Origin: DAOUJI01 sp965197415 | GTDB taxonomy: Bacteria; Chloroflexota; Dehalococcoidia; Lucifugimonadales; JAGWBF01 | Length of the DNA stretch: 64,000 bases | NCBI GenBank assembly: GCA_965197415.1 | Contig: OZ240207.1 | Coordinates: forward strand, 1,674,001 to 1,738,000 | Direction of reading: 5' to 3' | Shown here: in pieces, positions 40,787 through 50,587 of the stretch | Numbering within the stretch: position 1 is the first letter of the stretch | How the letters are laid out: the number at the start of each line of letters is the position of its first letter | Made by a program: the position numbers and the translations under genes | Notes under the pieces: model-generated | The model's database searches: none | What the model was told of the DNA's origin: nothing | Seen by the model: the letters and a program-made list of their open reading frames with translations, nothing else

Positions 40787-41734
40787 TCAACCGCGGTCTA
40801 CAGCCAGGATGGTTACTGCTGCCACGGCCCAAAGCGCCAGGCCCAGGACCAACTGTTTGTCTCTGATAATCACCCACTCGGGGCTTTCGGCGTCGGTGGT
40901 GTGGTTCACAATCCAGAGATAGCGGAACAGGCCGAAAATCACGAAGGGTATGGTCAGCATCATGCTGTGGTTGTCCGGAACGTTGGCTGCCTCGAAGGTG
41001 TATAGGGAGTAGGCCACCAGGGTCGCAGCTGCCGTGATGATTATCAACTGACTGAGGTATTCCTTGGTGTACCGGTCCAGGGTTGATCGTTGGCTGACCG
41101 CATTGTCTCCCGACGCCGACAGCTCGCTGTGGCGCTTGCTCAGAGCTATGAACAAGGCTCCCAGGCCTATCGTGAAGTAAAGCCACGGAGAAACCGTCAC
41201 GTCGATGATCTGGGCGCCCGCCACAACACGCAGGATATACCCTGCGCTGACCAACATGACGTCCAGGAGGGCAATCCCCTTGAGCAGGCCGGAATAGCCC
41301 ACGTTGATGGCCACGTAGACGGACACTACGACCCCGAATCCCACGTCCAAGAAATACGCCCCGGCCAACCCTGCCGCCAGTAGAAGCGTCGCTAGAGCCC
41401 CCGCGGCGGGCGCAGGGAAAACCCCGGAGGCTATGGGCCTGGAGCGTTTTCGAGGGTGGTTCCTGTCCCGTTCTCTATCGAAGAGGTCGTTAATGATGTA
41501 GACCGCACCCGCCAAGGCGGCGAATATGGCTGCGCCTGCCAGAGTGTTCAGGAACAGATCAACGAACAGCCCGCCCTCGTCCAAGGTCCATCGTTCATCA
41601 AGGGAAAAGGCCAAAGGCAGAAATACGACGATGGCCTTGGTCCACTGCACCGGGCGTGTGGACATGACGGCGGCCTTGAAACCCCTGAGGACGCCGGGCT
41701 GATGTGAGTCTGCGGGTCTTTCTTGTTCAGCCAT
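40787..41734 (-). CDS. UbiA-family prenyltransferase, decaprenyl-phosphate phosphoribosyltransferase-like
   Basis: A 315-residue polytopic enzyme with about nine membrane helices. The first Asp-rich motif is NDLFDRERDRNHPRKRSRPI near residues 82-101, the classic NDxxDxxxD. The N-terminal STRPVQWTKAIVVFLPL resembles the decaprenyl-phosphate 5-phosphoribosyltransferase group, which makes the lipid carrier for ribose or arabinose residues of cell-envelope polysaccharide. It follows the flippase-like gene by 11 bases. Together they suggest making and flipping a polyprenyl-linked sugar. Confidence 0.87.
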   Translation of the reverse strand: MAEQERPADSHQPGVLRGFKAAVMSTRPVQWTKAIVVFLPLAFSLDERWTLDEGGLFVDLFLNTLAGAAIFAALAGAVYIINDLFDRERDRNHPRKRSRPIASGVFPAPAAGALATLLLAAGLAGAYFLDVGFGVVVSVYVAINVGYSGLLKGIALLDVMLVSAGYILRVVAGAQIIDVTVSPWLYFTIGLGALFIALSKRHSELSASGDNAVSQRSTLDRYTKEYLSQLIIITAAATLVAYSLYTFEAANVPDNHSMMLTIPFVIFGLFRYLWIVNHTTDAESPEWVIIRDKQLVLGLALWAVAAVTILAVDRG

Positions 41735-41745
41735 GCTGCCAGCGC

Positions 41746-42768
41746 CTAAGCTGCGGGCCCTTGCGCTTCGGTCTCAACCCGCTCTGTATCAACGGACTCT
41801 CTTTCTTTGTTGGACGGTTGGAACTGCAAATAGACCAGGGCCAGGACTCCCAGTGCAATGGCAAACCAGAGTGTGCAGACGCGAACAATAAATGTAGCTG
41901 AAGATGCCGTTGTCCTGGACATGTCGAGGCGGCCAAGCAATGCTATCATTCCGCCCTCCGTGCCTACAAGACCGCCGGGGAGCAAGCTGACGGCGCCCAG
42001 GAGGGTGGCGGCGGCATAGATGGACACCGCCTCGACCAGAGAGCCCGGCGCTCCCAGGCCCTGCAGCACCACCCACATGGCCAGTCCCTCCATAAACCAG
42101 GCCGCGACGCTCACAGGCAGTACAACCGCCAGCTCCCGGGGCCCTGACAGCTGTCGTATCGAGTCGCGGGCGTTGGTGAGGAAGGGCTTCCAACGTTCCG
42201 GAAGGGGAAGGGCCAGGACCTTTGCGCTCCCCCAGGAAGATACGCACAGCAAGAAGAACGCGACCACGCCCGCGATGACTAATATTGCAGCTACCCAGCC
42301 GTAGGGAACGAGGAACAGTCCCCAAACACTCAGGAGCAGCACTCCCACCAGATCCATCACACGCTCGGCCACCACGGCGGCTGACGAGCGTGCCACGGGG
42401 ACGGCCGCCCGCTCTCTGAGGAAGTAGGACTTGGCCAACTCCCCCACCCGGCCGGGGCTGATGGCCATGCTGAGCCCGGCGACAAATATCAGTCCGCTGG
42501 ACACCAGCCCCACCGGAATCTTTAGGACCCGCATGTAGTAGTGCCAGCGGACCAGCCGGAGTACATAGTTGGCGGCGGCAAGGCCAAGGGCGGCCATCCA
42601 AAACCGGACGGGGAAATCCGCGATTTGGTCGATAAGCTCGGGGAAGTCTCCATAGAAGGCCAGGCCGGCGAACACCGCCACCGCCAGGACAACGAAAATC
42701 AGTATCCCGCGACGCTTCACGGACCGTCTCCGCCCGCTCCAGTGTCCAGCGCAATCATAATCAAACAT
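41746..42768 (-). CDS. Lysylphosphatidylglycerol-synthase-type flippase-like membrane protein
   Basis: A 340-residue protein with seven or eight membrane helices of the LPG_synthase_TM (UPF0104) type. The typical motifs are FVAGLSMAISPGRVGELAKSYFL (about 90-112), AAVVAERVMDLVGV and LPGGLVGTEGGMIALL. In larger proteins this unit flips aminoacyl-phospholipids; alone it is often found with sugar-lipid genes. The ATG at 42768 is taken as start; a TTG nine codons upstream is open but lacks a ribosome site. It lies just before the UbiA-type gene. Confidence 0.85.
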   Translation of the reverse strand: MFDYDCAGHWSGRRRSVKRRGILIFVVLAVAVFAGLAFYGDFPELIDQIADFPVRFWMAALGLAAANYVLRLVRWHYYMRVLKIPVGLVSSGLIFVAGLSMAISPGRVGELAKSYFLRERAAVPVARSSAAVVAERVMDLVGVLLLSVWGLFLVPYGWVAAILVIAGVVAFFLLCVSSWGSAKVLALPLPERWKPFLTNARDSIRQLSGPRELAVVLPVSVAAWFMEGLAMWVVLQGLGAPGSLVEAVSIYAAATLLGAVSLLPGGLVGTEGGMIALLGRLDMSRTTASSATFIVRVCTLWFAIALGVLALVYLQFQPSNKERESVDTERVETEAQGPAA

Positions 42769-42895
42769 GGTGCGGTTGCGCCTTGGCGGTGTCAAGGTTA
42801 GGTGGGACAGTCAAGTTGTTGGAACGGGGCATAGGCGGTAGAATGTTGGCGCCAAGGAGCGAAGAACGCAGCTAAGCTGTGATGGGAGAGCCGCC

Positions 42896-44092
42896 ATGAA
42901 GTTCGGAGTGTTGTACGAAATCCAGCGCCCCACCCTCGACGACAACAAGGCCATCGAGGAGACGATTGAGCAGTGCGTCCTGGCAGATGAGATGGGCTGG
43001 GACTACGTTTGGTTTGTGGAGCACCACTTCCTAACCGGGTTCTCCATGTCTCCCTGCCCGGAGGTGATACTGGCGGCCCTGAGCAGGATCACGAAGCGCA
43101 TCAGGCTTGGCTTCGGGGTCATGATACTGCCCTACCACCACCCGGTTCGCGCGGCTGAGCGGGTGGCCATGATCGACCACCTGGCAAAAGGCAGGCTCGA
43201 TTTCGGCACCGGCCGCTCCGCTCCCTACGAGCAGACCGGCATGGGCATTGACCCCCGGAACACCAGGGCCATGTGGTCAGAGTCCCTGGAGATGATTCCC
43301 AAGATATGGGACTCGAAGGATTTCGAGTACGAGGGCCAGTTCTGGAACGTCCCTCAGCGTGAGGTGCTTCCCAAGCCATACCAGGACCCCCACCCGCCGA
43401 TATGGGTGGCGGCGTTGCAGCCCCACACCTATCAGCTTGCCGCGGAGAAGGGCATCGGCGTACTGGCCCTCTCATTCACGGCTCCTGAGCTTTTGGAGCC
43501 CCACATCAAAGCCTACCGGGAGAACATCAAGAGCGCCAAGCCGGTGGGCAAGTTCGTGAACAACAACTGGCTCAGCCTCTCCCAGGCCTGCTGCGACGAA
43601 GACGACCTTGCTGCCAAGGAGAAAGCTGCACTGTCTCTCAAGACCTTCATCGGGCCGGACAAACCCTATCTCCAGGGACAGGTCGACGTCTACAAGACCC
43701 TGCTGGACCAGTGGGGAGGCATCCCCGACCACCTGAAGGAAGACTTCTATCGCTCCACGGGCAGGGGCGCCGCATTCGACGGTGCGGTGGACACGTCGCA
43801 ACTGGAGAAGCCTGAAGAGGTGGACGAGTCCGGCGGAGGCGCGCTTGCCGAATGGGCCTGGAAGGAAATCGACGGCAAGACGTTGGCCGAGCGGGGCGTG
43901 GTCGTAGGCGGCAACCCCGAAAGCTGCATCAAGGCCGCCAAGCTCTACCAGGACACCGGCATAGACCAGTTGGGAGTTCAGGTCGCCACCGAAATCCTCG
44001 ACCACAACGCCGCGATGAAGACCATCGAGATGTTCGGCAAGTACGTGATACCGGAGTTCAAGAAGGCGGAGGCCAAAGCCGGCGCCCGGTAA
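42896..44092 (+). CDS. LLM-class flavin-dependent oxidoreductase
   Basis: A 398-residue luciferase-like TIM-barrel monooxygenase that uses FMN or F420. The bacterial luciferase signatures are present: MKFGVLYEIQRPTLDD at the N-terminus, WDYVWFVEHHFLTGF, RIRLGFGVMILPYHHPVRAAERVAMIDHL (about 68-96), then RLDFGTGRSAPYE. These enzymes oxygenate aldehydes, sulfonates, nitriles or other organic molecules; the gene family is expanded in SAR202 and thought to attack recalcitrant organic matter. The start has GGGAGAG upstream. It is one of three such genes here (others at 47.0 and 53.0 kb). Confidence 0.92.
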   Translation: MKFGVLYEIQRPTLDDNKAIEETIEQCVLADEMGWDYVWFVEHHFLTGFSMSPCPEVILAALSRITKRIRLGFGVMILPYHHPVRAAERVAMIDHLAKGRLDFGTGRSAPYEQTGMGIDPRNTRAMWSESLEMIPKIWDSKDFEYEGQFWNVPQREVLPKPYQDPHPPIWVAALQPHTYQLAAEKGIGVLALSFTAPELLEPHIKAYRENIKSAKPVGKFVNNNWLSLSQACCDEDDLAAKEKAALSLKTFIGPDKPYLQGQVDVYKTLLDQWGGIPDHLKEDFYRSTGRGAAFDGAVDTSQLEKPEEVDESGGGALAEWAWKEIDGKTLAERGVVVGGNPESCIKAAKLYQDTGIDQLGVQVATEILDHNAAMKTIEMFGKYVIPEFKKAEAKAGAR

Positions 44093-44144
44093 AGCCCGAT
44101 CCGGGGAGTGCTTTCTTTCTCCCCAAGAGAGACCTTCAGAGACC

Positions 44145-44245
44145 GTCTTCCCCCTCAGGGGGAAGATTTAGATGGGGGTCAACCCGGTCGCAATGAGACC
44201 TGTCCAGCCCCCACCCCAACCCTCTCCCAGAGAGAGAGGGAGTTG
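44145..44245. repeat. Two family B repeat copies
   Basis: One copy reads CTTCCCCCTCAGGGGGAAG plus GATTTAGATGGGGG (44145-44180), and the second, in inverse orientation, reads CCCCCACCCCAACCCTCTCC followed by a GAGAGGGAG arm (44207-44245). They fill the gap between convergent genes. Confidence 0.7.
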
Positions 44246-44327
44246 CGAAAAGGTCTCCCAGGGGCGAAGGGGTTGCACGCAGGGGTCGTCGGAGCTTAGA
44301 GGTTTCCAGTACGTCCTGAAGGGTCCT

Positions 44328-45092
44328 TCAGCCCTTCTGCACCGGGTTGTGGTTGACTTCCTTGACCGAGTGCACCGTGCAGCTTATGGTCGGTGCCTGC
44401 CCGCCCTCGTTGGACGTGATGATCTCCAGGTTCGTCGGGCCGTCCAGATAGGAAATCTCCTTCCCGTCTAGCTTGAAGGGCAGGTCGTGGCCTGGGTAGA
44501 ACACGGTGGAACTTTCCACCATCTTCTCGACGCTGTCCCGTGCGTCGTTCATGTCCCAGAATATGTTGTAGGGCAAGCCGCGTTTCACCGCGCCGCCGTC
44601 GGGCAGGGCGTCTCCGGCAATCAGCGTCTTCTCGCCGTCCAGGTCGGCCTGCACACTGATGTGGCCCTTGGTGTGGCCGGGAGTGTCCATGATGGTAAGG
44701 CCGTCCACTATAACGTCCCCTTCAGAGACGGGTTCGACCTTCAAACGGGCCAGCATGTCCGCTACGTAGGTGGCGCAGGCATGGTCTCCGGGGTTGGGAT
44801 TGCGGGCGTAGTCCAGCTCAACGGGATGGACCAGTATACGGGAGTTCTTGAACAGATCGGTGTTCAGACAGTGGTCCCAGTGGAGGTGGGTAAGGATAAC
44901 CATGTCCACGTCTGCGGGCGTCATGCCATGCTCTTTGAGGCTTTCCACCAGCAACCCCCGTCTGGAAGGCGGCCCGGTGTCGACCAGGATGGTCTGGTTG
45001 CCATAGGTGAGCAAGGAGTTGGTTGAGTACCCCATGGAGCCTTGATTGGTAATCAGAGTAAAACCGTAGGTGAGAACTTCCAGCTTGGCCAT
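44328..45092 (-). CDS. MBL-fold metallo-hydrolase
   Basis: A 254-residue metallo-beta-lactamase-fold hydrolase. The metal-binding THLHWDH lies near residue 80, with later ligands in TPGHTKGH, IAGDAL and YPGHD. The shape resembles N-acyl-homoserine lactonase- or glyoxalase-II-like enzymes; the substrate is unknown. The ATG at 45092 has a strong AGGGGGG site; a longer frame exists upstream but lacks one. Its promoter, leader and first eight codons are repeated 819 bases away, on the other side of the toxin-antitoxin pair. Confidence 0.9.
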   Translation of the reverse strand: MAKLEVLTYGFTLITNQGSMGYSTNSLLTYGNQTILVDTGPPSRRGLLVESLKEHGMTPADVDMVILTHLHWDHCLNTDLFKNSRILVHPVELDYARNPNPGDHACATYVADMLARLKVEPVSEGDVIVDGLTIMDTPGHTKGHISVQADLDGEKTLIAGDALPDGGAVKRGLPYNIFWDMNDARDSVEKMVESSTVFYPGHDLPFKLDGKEISYLDGPTNLEIITSNEGGQAPTISCTVHSVKEVNHNPVQKG

Positions 45093-45169
45093 CACACCCC
45101 CCTTTTTGATAGGCTTGGAACTAGAAGTCACGATAAGCGGGCCAACCCTGTTCGTCAATGCGCGGCCAC
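45069..45169 (-). repeat. Direct repeat copy 1 (MBL promoter region)
   Basis: About 101 bases covering the MBL gene promoter, leader and first codons match 45888-45988 at a constant offset of 819 with no gaps, at roughly 80 percent identity by eye. The promoter boxes and the ribosome site are kept in both copies. Confidence 0.85.
45130..45158 (-). promoter_or_regulatory. Putative promoter of the MBL-fold gene
   Basis: On the reverse strand TTGACG (45158-45153) and TATCGT (45135-45130) are separated by 17 bases. The same boxes with the same spacing recur at 45977-45949 in the duplicate copy, and conservation of the boxes supports the call. Confidence 0.5.
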
Positions 45170-45200
45170 TCGACTAAGAGAGGCGCTTGAATCCGCGAAC

Positions 45201-45482
45201 CTATCCCAACCGTCGGCGAAGCCTATCGTAGACGCTGCCGCGTTGGGCCACGGTCAATATCAGGACTATCAGCCGATCCCCTTCTATCGCATAGCAGATG
45301 CGCCAAGCGCCGACCCGGATGCGCCACACGTCACGGTGTCCCCGAAGTTTCCCGGAGCCGGGCGGCATAGGGTCATCCGCCAACGCATCAATGGCGTTTA
45401 CTAAGCGGCGTGCTACAGAAGTATCTCTAATCCCGCGGAGGTCTCGTTCCGCCGCATTGGACAGGATGACCCTGTAGGTCAA
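45201..45482 (-). CDS. RelE/ParE-type toxin
   Basis: A 93-residue RelE/ParE-superfamily protein. It has the small basic toxin fold: MTYRVILSNAAERDLRGI, then DPMPPGSGKLRGHRDVWRIRVGAWRICYAI and a final VAQRGSVYDRL. RelE cleaves mRNA on the ribosome and ParE poisons gyrase; sequence alone does not decide which. The start is TTG at 45482 and overlaps the antitoxin stop (TTGA), so translation is coupled. The gene is complete. Confidence 0.9.
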   Translation of the reverse strand: MTYRVILSNAAERDLRGIRDTSVARRLVNAIDALADDPMPPGSGKLRGHRDVWRIRVGAWRICYAIEGDRLIVLILTVAQRGSVYDRLRRRLG

Positions 45483-45745
45483 AGACCGAGGTCTGCCTTG
45501 ATGCTCTCGAAATCGACGCCGCCGTTTTTGCGATAGTCTTCCAGCGCATCCAGAGAGTCGAGCAGGTCAAGCAGGTCTTCCAGCGCCTCCAGCGCACGCA
45601 AGTCCGAGAGCGGCGCCAGTACCCCGACCGTCTCTCCCTGAATCTGAACGGGGAACCGTTGACCCTCGAACCGTAGGAGGTCGGCTATCTCAGTAAGTTT
45701 TTCGTCGTCCAGACTAACGACGCGGTCCTCACCGGCAGAAGCCAT
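45479..45745 (-). CDS. Type II antitoxin of the RelE/ParE pair
   Basis: An 88-residue acidic protein directly upstream of the toxin gene. The first half, DRVVSLDDEKLTEIADLLRF followed by EGQRFPVQIQGETVGVLAPLSDL, looks like a Phd/YefM-like dimerisation and DNA-binding unit, and the C-terminal acidic helix (LEDLLDLLDSLDALEDY) would wrap the toxin. The ATG at 45745 has GAGGAGG upstream. The pair normally represses its own promoter; a small TGAA...TTCA palindrome near 45765-45776 could be an operator. Confidence 0.78.
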   Translation of the reverse strand: MASAGEDRVVSLDDEKLTEIADLLRFEGQRFPVQIQGETVGVLAPLSDLRALEALEDLLDLLDSLDALEDYRKNGGVDFESIKADLGL

Positions 45746-45845
45746 TAAACCCTCCTCTTTAGTGTATGAAATCATTCACGGCAACCCAGCCGCCCCGGCC
45801 CAAGCCGAGGGTATGAGCCGCACCTTGAATTATACCACCCTCCCA

Positions 45846-45911
45846 TCAAGCCCACCGGAAGCGTATCCTAAGGAAGCTGGCGAGGCTGGTGAGAACTTCC
45901 AGCTTGGCCAT
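45846..45911 (-). pseudogene. Truncated 5' copy of the MBL-fold gene
   Basis: The frame starts MAKLEVLT exactly as in the MBL gene, with the same spaced ribosome site and promoter boxes, but then departs into unrelated sequence and stops after 21 codons. It is the remnant end of a duplication or rearrangement. Confidence 0.75.
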
Positions 45912-45988
45912 CACGCCCCTCTTTTTGATAAGCTTAGATGTAGAAGCCACGATAAGCGGGAGGCCCCCGTTCGTCAATGCGCCTGTCA
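45888..45988 (-). repeat. Direct repeat copy 2 (MBL promoter region)
   Basis: The second copy of the 101-base unit described at 45069-45169, lying upstream of the tandem USP gene on the opposite strand. Together the two copies bracket the toxin-antitoxin pair in direct orientation. Confidence 0.85.
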
Positions 45989-46043
45989 CAGGGCGGATTG
46001 GATCGTTAGCGGTGAACGCCCCAAGCCAAGGATGGAGGCGGAG

Positions 46044-46991
46044 ATGTACAAACGGATTTTGGCGCCCCTGGACGGCTCGGAGATGGCGGAGCAAGCGCTT
46101 CCCTACGTCAGGTTCCTGGCCAAGGACCTTCAAGCCAAGGTGGAGTTGTTGAGAATCTCCGGGGGCGTGCCCCTGGAATTCCTTAACAACCAGACTCTCC
46201 ATCCCCAGGACATCATGGACGCCATGAGGAACGAGGCCAACAACTATCTGAACGACGCCATGCGGCGGTTGGACAATATTGGCCTCTCGGTTTCGGTATC
46301 TGTCCGGGACGGAGCTCCGGCCCAGGCGATCGTTGAAGCAGCCGAGCAAGATCCCGACACCATAATAGCCATGACCACCCATGGAAGGTCCGGCATGGCC
46401 CGGTGGGTCATGGGCAGCGTCGCTGACAAGGCTCTCCACACAACCGACTGCCCCTTCTTGCTGATAAAGGCCAGGGAAGACGCGGAAATCGAAGCGGATG
46501 CCAGGGTCAACAGCATCATCGTACCCCTGGACGGCTCGGAGTTTGCCGCAGAAGCCCTGCAACACGCCGCTGCCCTGGCCAGACCCCGGCGTCTCAAGGT
46601 GATTCTGGCCAGGGCCACTCCTTCCCTGGGCGAATACCAGAAGTACATGCAATACTCGATGATAGACGCGTCCACGTCCGTATACACCGGTCCATACGAG
46701 GAGTGGTCACGAGAGGCCGACGCCAACGCCATGGGCTATCTCCGTGACATAGGGGAGAGATTCTCTATGGATAACGGCGTAACCGTGGAGGAACACCTGC
46801 TCAGCGGCAGCCCTGCCGATGCCGTCGTGAACTTGGTTCATGAAGAGCCCAACAGCCTGGTTGTGATGACCTCCCATGGACGCTCTGGAATGGGACGCTG
46901 GGTGATGGGCAGCGTGGCAGACCGCATCGTCCGCCACTCAGGAAGTCCGGTTTTGGTCATCCGACCCAAGGCAGTGGAGGATAGCGGCTAG
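46044..46991 (+). CDS. Tandem universal stress protein
   Basis: A 315-residue protein with two USP domains (about 1-150 and 160-310). Each begins with an LAPLDGSEMAEQAL- or IVPLDGSEFAAEAL-type strand-loop and ends with an ATP-loop motif (THGRSGMARWVMGSVADK and SHGRSGMGRWVMGSVADR), so both halves probably bind ATP. USPs help survival under starvation or redox stress by mechanisms that vary. The ATG at 46044 has GGAGGCGGAG upstream; the frame is open far upstream, through the repeat copy, without a better start. Confidence 0.92.
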   Translation: MYKRILAPLDGSEMAEQALPYVRFLAKDLQAKVELLRISGGVPLEFLNNQTLHPQDIMDAMRNEANNYLNDAMRRLDNIGLSVSVSVRDGAPAQAIVEAAEQDPDTIIAMTTHGRSGMARWVMGSVADKALHTTDCPFLLIKAREDAEIEADARVNSIIVPLDGSEFAAEALQHAAALARPRRLKVILARATPSLGEYQKYMQYSMIDASTSVYTGPYEEWSREADANAMGYLRDIGERFSMDNGVTVEEHLLSGSPADAVVNLVHEEPNSLVVMTSHGRSGMGRWVMGSVADRIVRHSGSPVLVIRPKAVEDSG

Positions 46992-47015
46992 CAGCATAGC
47001 TAGAGCCGGAGCGGG

Positions 47016-48023
47016 CTACGCCGTGAAGGCCGGCATCACCCTGGCGGCGAAGAGGCGCAGGGCCTCCATAGCCTTGGCCAAGGGCATCCCCGGCCACACC
47101 ATGCGCAGGGCCAGCCGGTCCACTCCCAACGCCACGCACCGCTTCAGGTCGGCGATGCAGTCCTCAGGCGAGCCGATGATGAACCTATCCCGGGACAGCT
47201 CGCGGAAGGCGCTGGAGAAGGAGTCGTCAGGCAGAGCGTCGTCCTGCCCCCAGCGGGAGTAGGTCTCGTACTTCCCTCCCAGATATGGTGCAGCCTCCGC
47301 GTATGCGGCCTCCTGGTCTGTGTGGACGTACAGTTCCCGCGCCATGGGAAGGGGCGCATAGGCCGCATCCGTGCCTGCTTCCTTTCCGGCCCGCCGGTAC
47401 AACTCAATCTGGTCCTTGATGGTCGCGTAGGTTGCGTGGGGGTTGACGTACCACGTATAGCCCAGGCGCGCAGCCCGCACCACCGCCGCATCGCTGTTGG
47501 CGGCAATCCAGATGGGCGGATGGGGCTTTTGCAGCGGTTTGAGGGGCATTCGCGCTCCGTGAAGGGTGAAGTGGCTCCCGCGGTGGTCTACTTCGTCCTC
47601 CGTCCACAGCCGCTTCACGACCTCCAGGCACTCCACCATCCTGGCAACCCTGGTTCGTCGGTCTACGTTGAAGGCGGCGTACTCCTGGTCCCTGTATCCC
47701 AGAGCGGCGCTGAGAACGAACCTGCCTCCGGTGAGAACGTCCATGGTGGCGCAGCGTTCCGCCAGGTCCACTGGGTTGAGGAGGGGGACCACCTGGGTTG
47801 CGACGATGCCCATGCCCTCCGCTTCAGCGGCGACCCTGGCCAGAAAGGGCAGGTTCTGGAGCTGGAGGTACGGGTCGGTCAGATAGTGTTGGCCCTGGTA
47901 GACGAAGTCGAAACCCAGCGCTCTGGCTTCTCTGACGTACTCCAGTATGTCTCCGACGACGCGGCGCATGTCCGTGCCTGCTGGCTGCTGGGCGAACCCG
48001 GTAAGGGAGACCCCGAACTTCAT
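47016..48023 (-). CDS. LLM-class flavin/F420-dependent oxidoreductase
   Basis: A 335-residue luciferase-like protein. The motifs are MKFGVSLTGFAQQ, LGFDFVYQGQHYLTDPY, ATQVVPLLNPVDLAERCATMDVL and RFVLSAALGYRDQEYAAF, followed by the PLQKPHPPIWIAANSD strand. It is about 60 residues shorter than the one at 42.9 kb and belongs to a different subgroup, closer to F420-dependent or TIGR03619-like enzymes. The ATG at 48023 has a GCGAGGAA site. It converges with the tandem USP gene. Confidence 0.9.
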   Translation of the reverse strand: MKFGVSLTGFAQQPAGTDMRRVVGDILEYVREARALGFDFVYQGQHYLTDPYLQLQNLPFLARVAAEAEGMGIVATQVVPLLNPVDLAERCATMDVLTGGRFVLSAALGYRDQEYAAFNVDRRTRVARMVECLEVVKRLWTEDEVDHRGSHFTLHGARMPLKPLQKPHPPIWIAANSDAAVVRAARLGYTWYVNPHATYATIKDQIELYRRAGKEAGTDAAYAPLPMARELYVHTDQEAAYAEAAPYLGGKYETYSRWGQDDALPDDSFSSAFRELSRDRFIIGSPEDCIADLKRCVALGVDRLALRMVWPGMPLAKAMEALRLFAARVMPAFTA

Positions 48024-48201
48024 CTATTCCTCGCTCTTGTGGGCATGGTCTTGGCGGCCGCCTGGAGGATTATACCCCACGCGCGTGGCGACGCCAGAAA
48101 GCACATTCCGCCAACCCGATTTTCCTTGACACCCCTTGGGCGCCATGTTAGGGTTGTTGGCGCTCAAGAATCGGGCCGCGGGAGGGGTTGGAGTTACGCC
48201 T

Positions 48202-50268
<2,067 letters not shown>

Positions 50269-50353
50269 AGGCGCCTGGCGTCCGCCCTTGCCCTGGGCTA
50301 AAATGTGAGGGCGCCGACAGCCCGCCGCTCTTCTGCACACCCTGGCAGCACAA

Positions 50354-50427
<74 letters not shown>

Positions 50428-50462
50428 GTTCATTCTCTCCTCGTCACTTGCGCGGGTCTCTG

Positions 50463-50500
50463 TCCCTTCTCCCCTGGTGGGAGAAGGTTAGGATGAGGGG
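50463..50500. repeat. Family B repeat next to tRNA-Gly copy 1
   Basis: CCCTTCTCCCCTGGTGGGAG followed by AAGGTTAGGATGAGGGG. A matching copy lies at the same distance after the second tRNA-Gly, so it is part of the duplicated unit. Confidence 0.75.
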
Positions 50501-50587
50501 TGCTACGACTCCGGCTACCGTCCCATTGCGTGGGTAAGTGAGTCCGCCGCTGGTCGTGGAACGGTTGCATACACCTTTTGGGCACCC

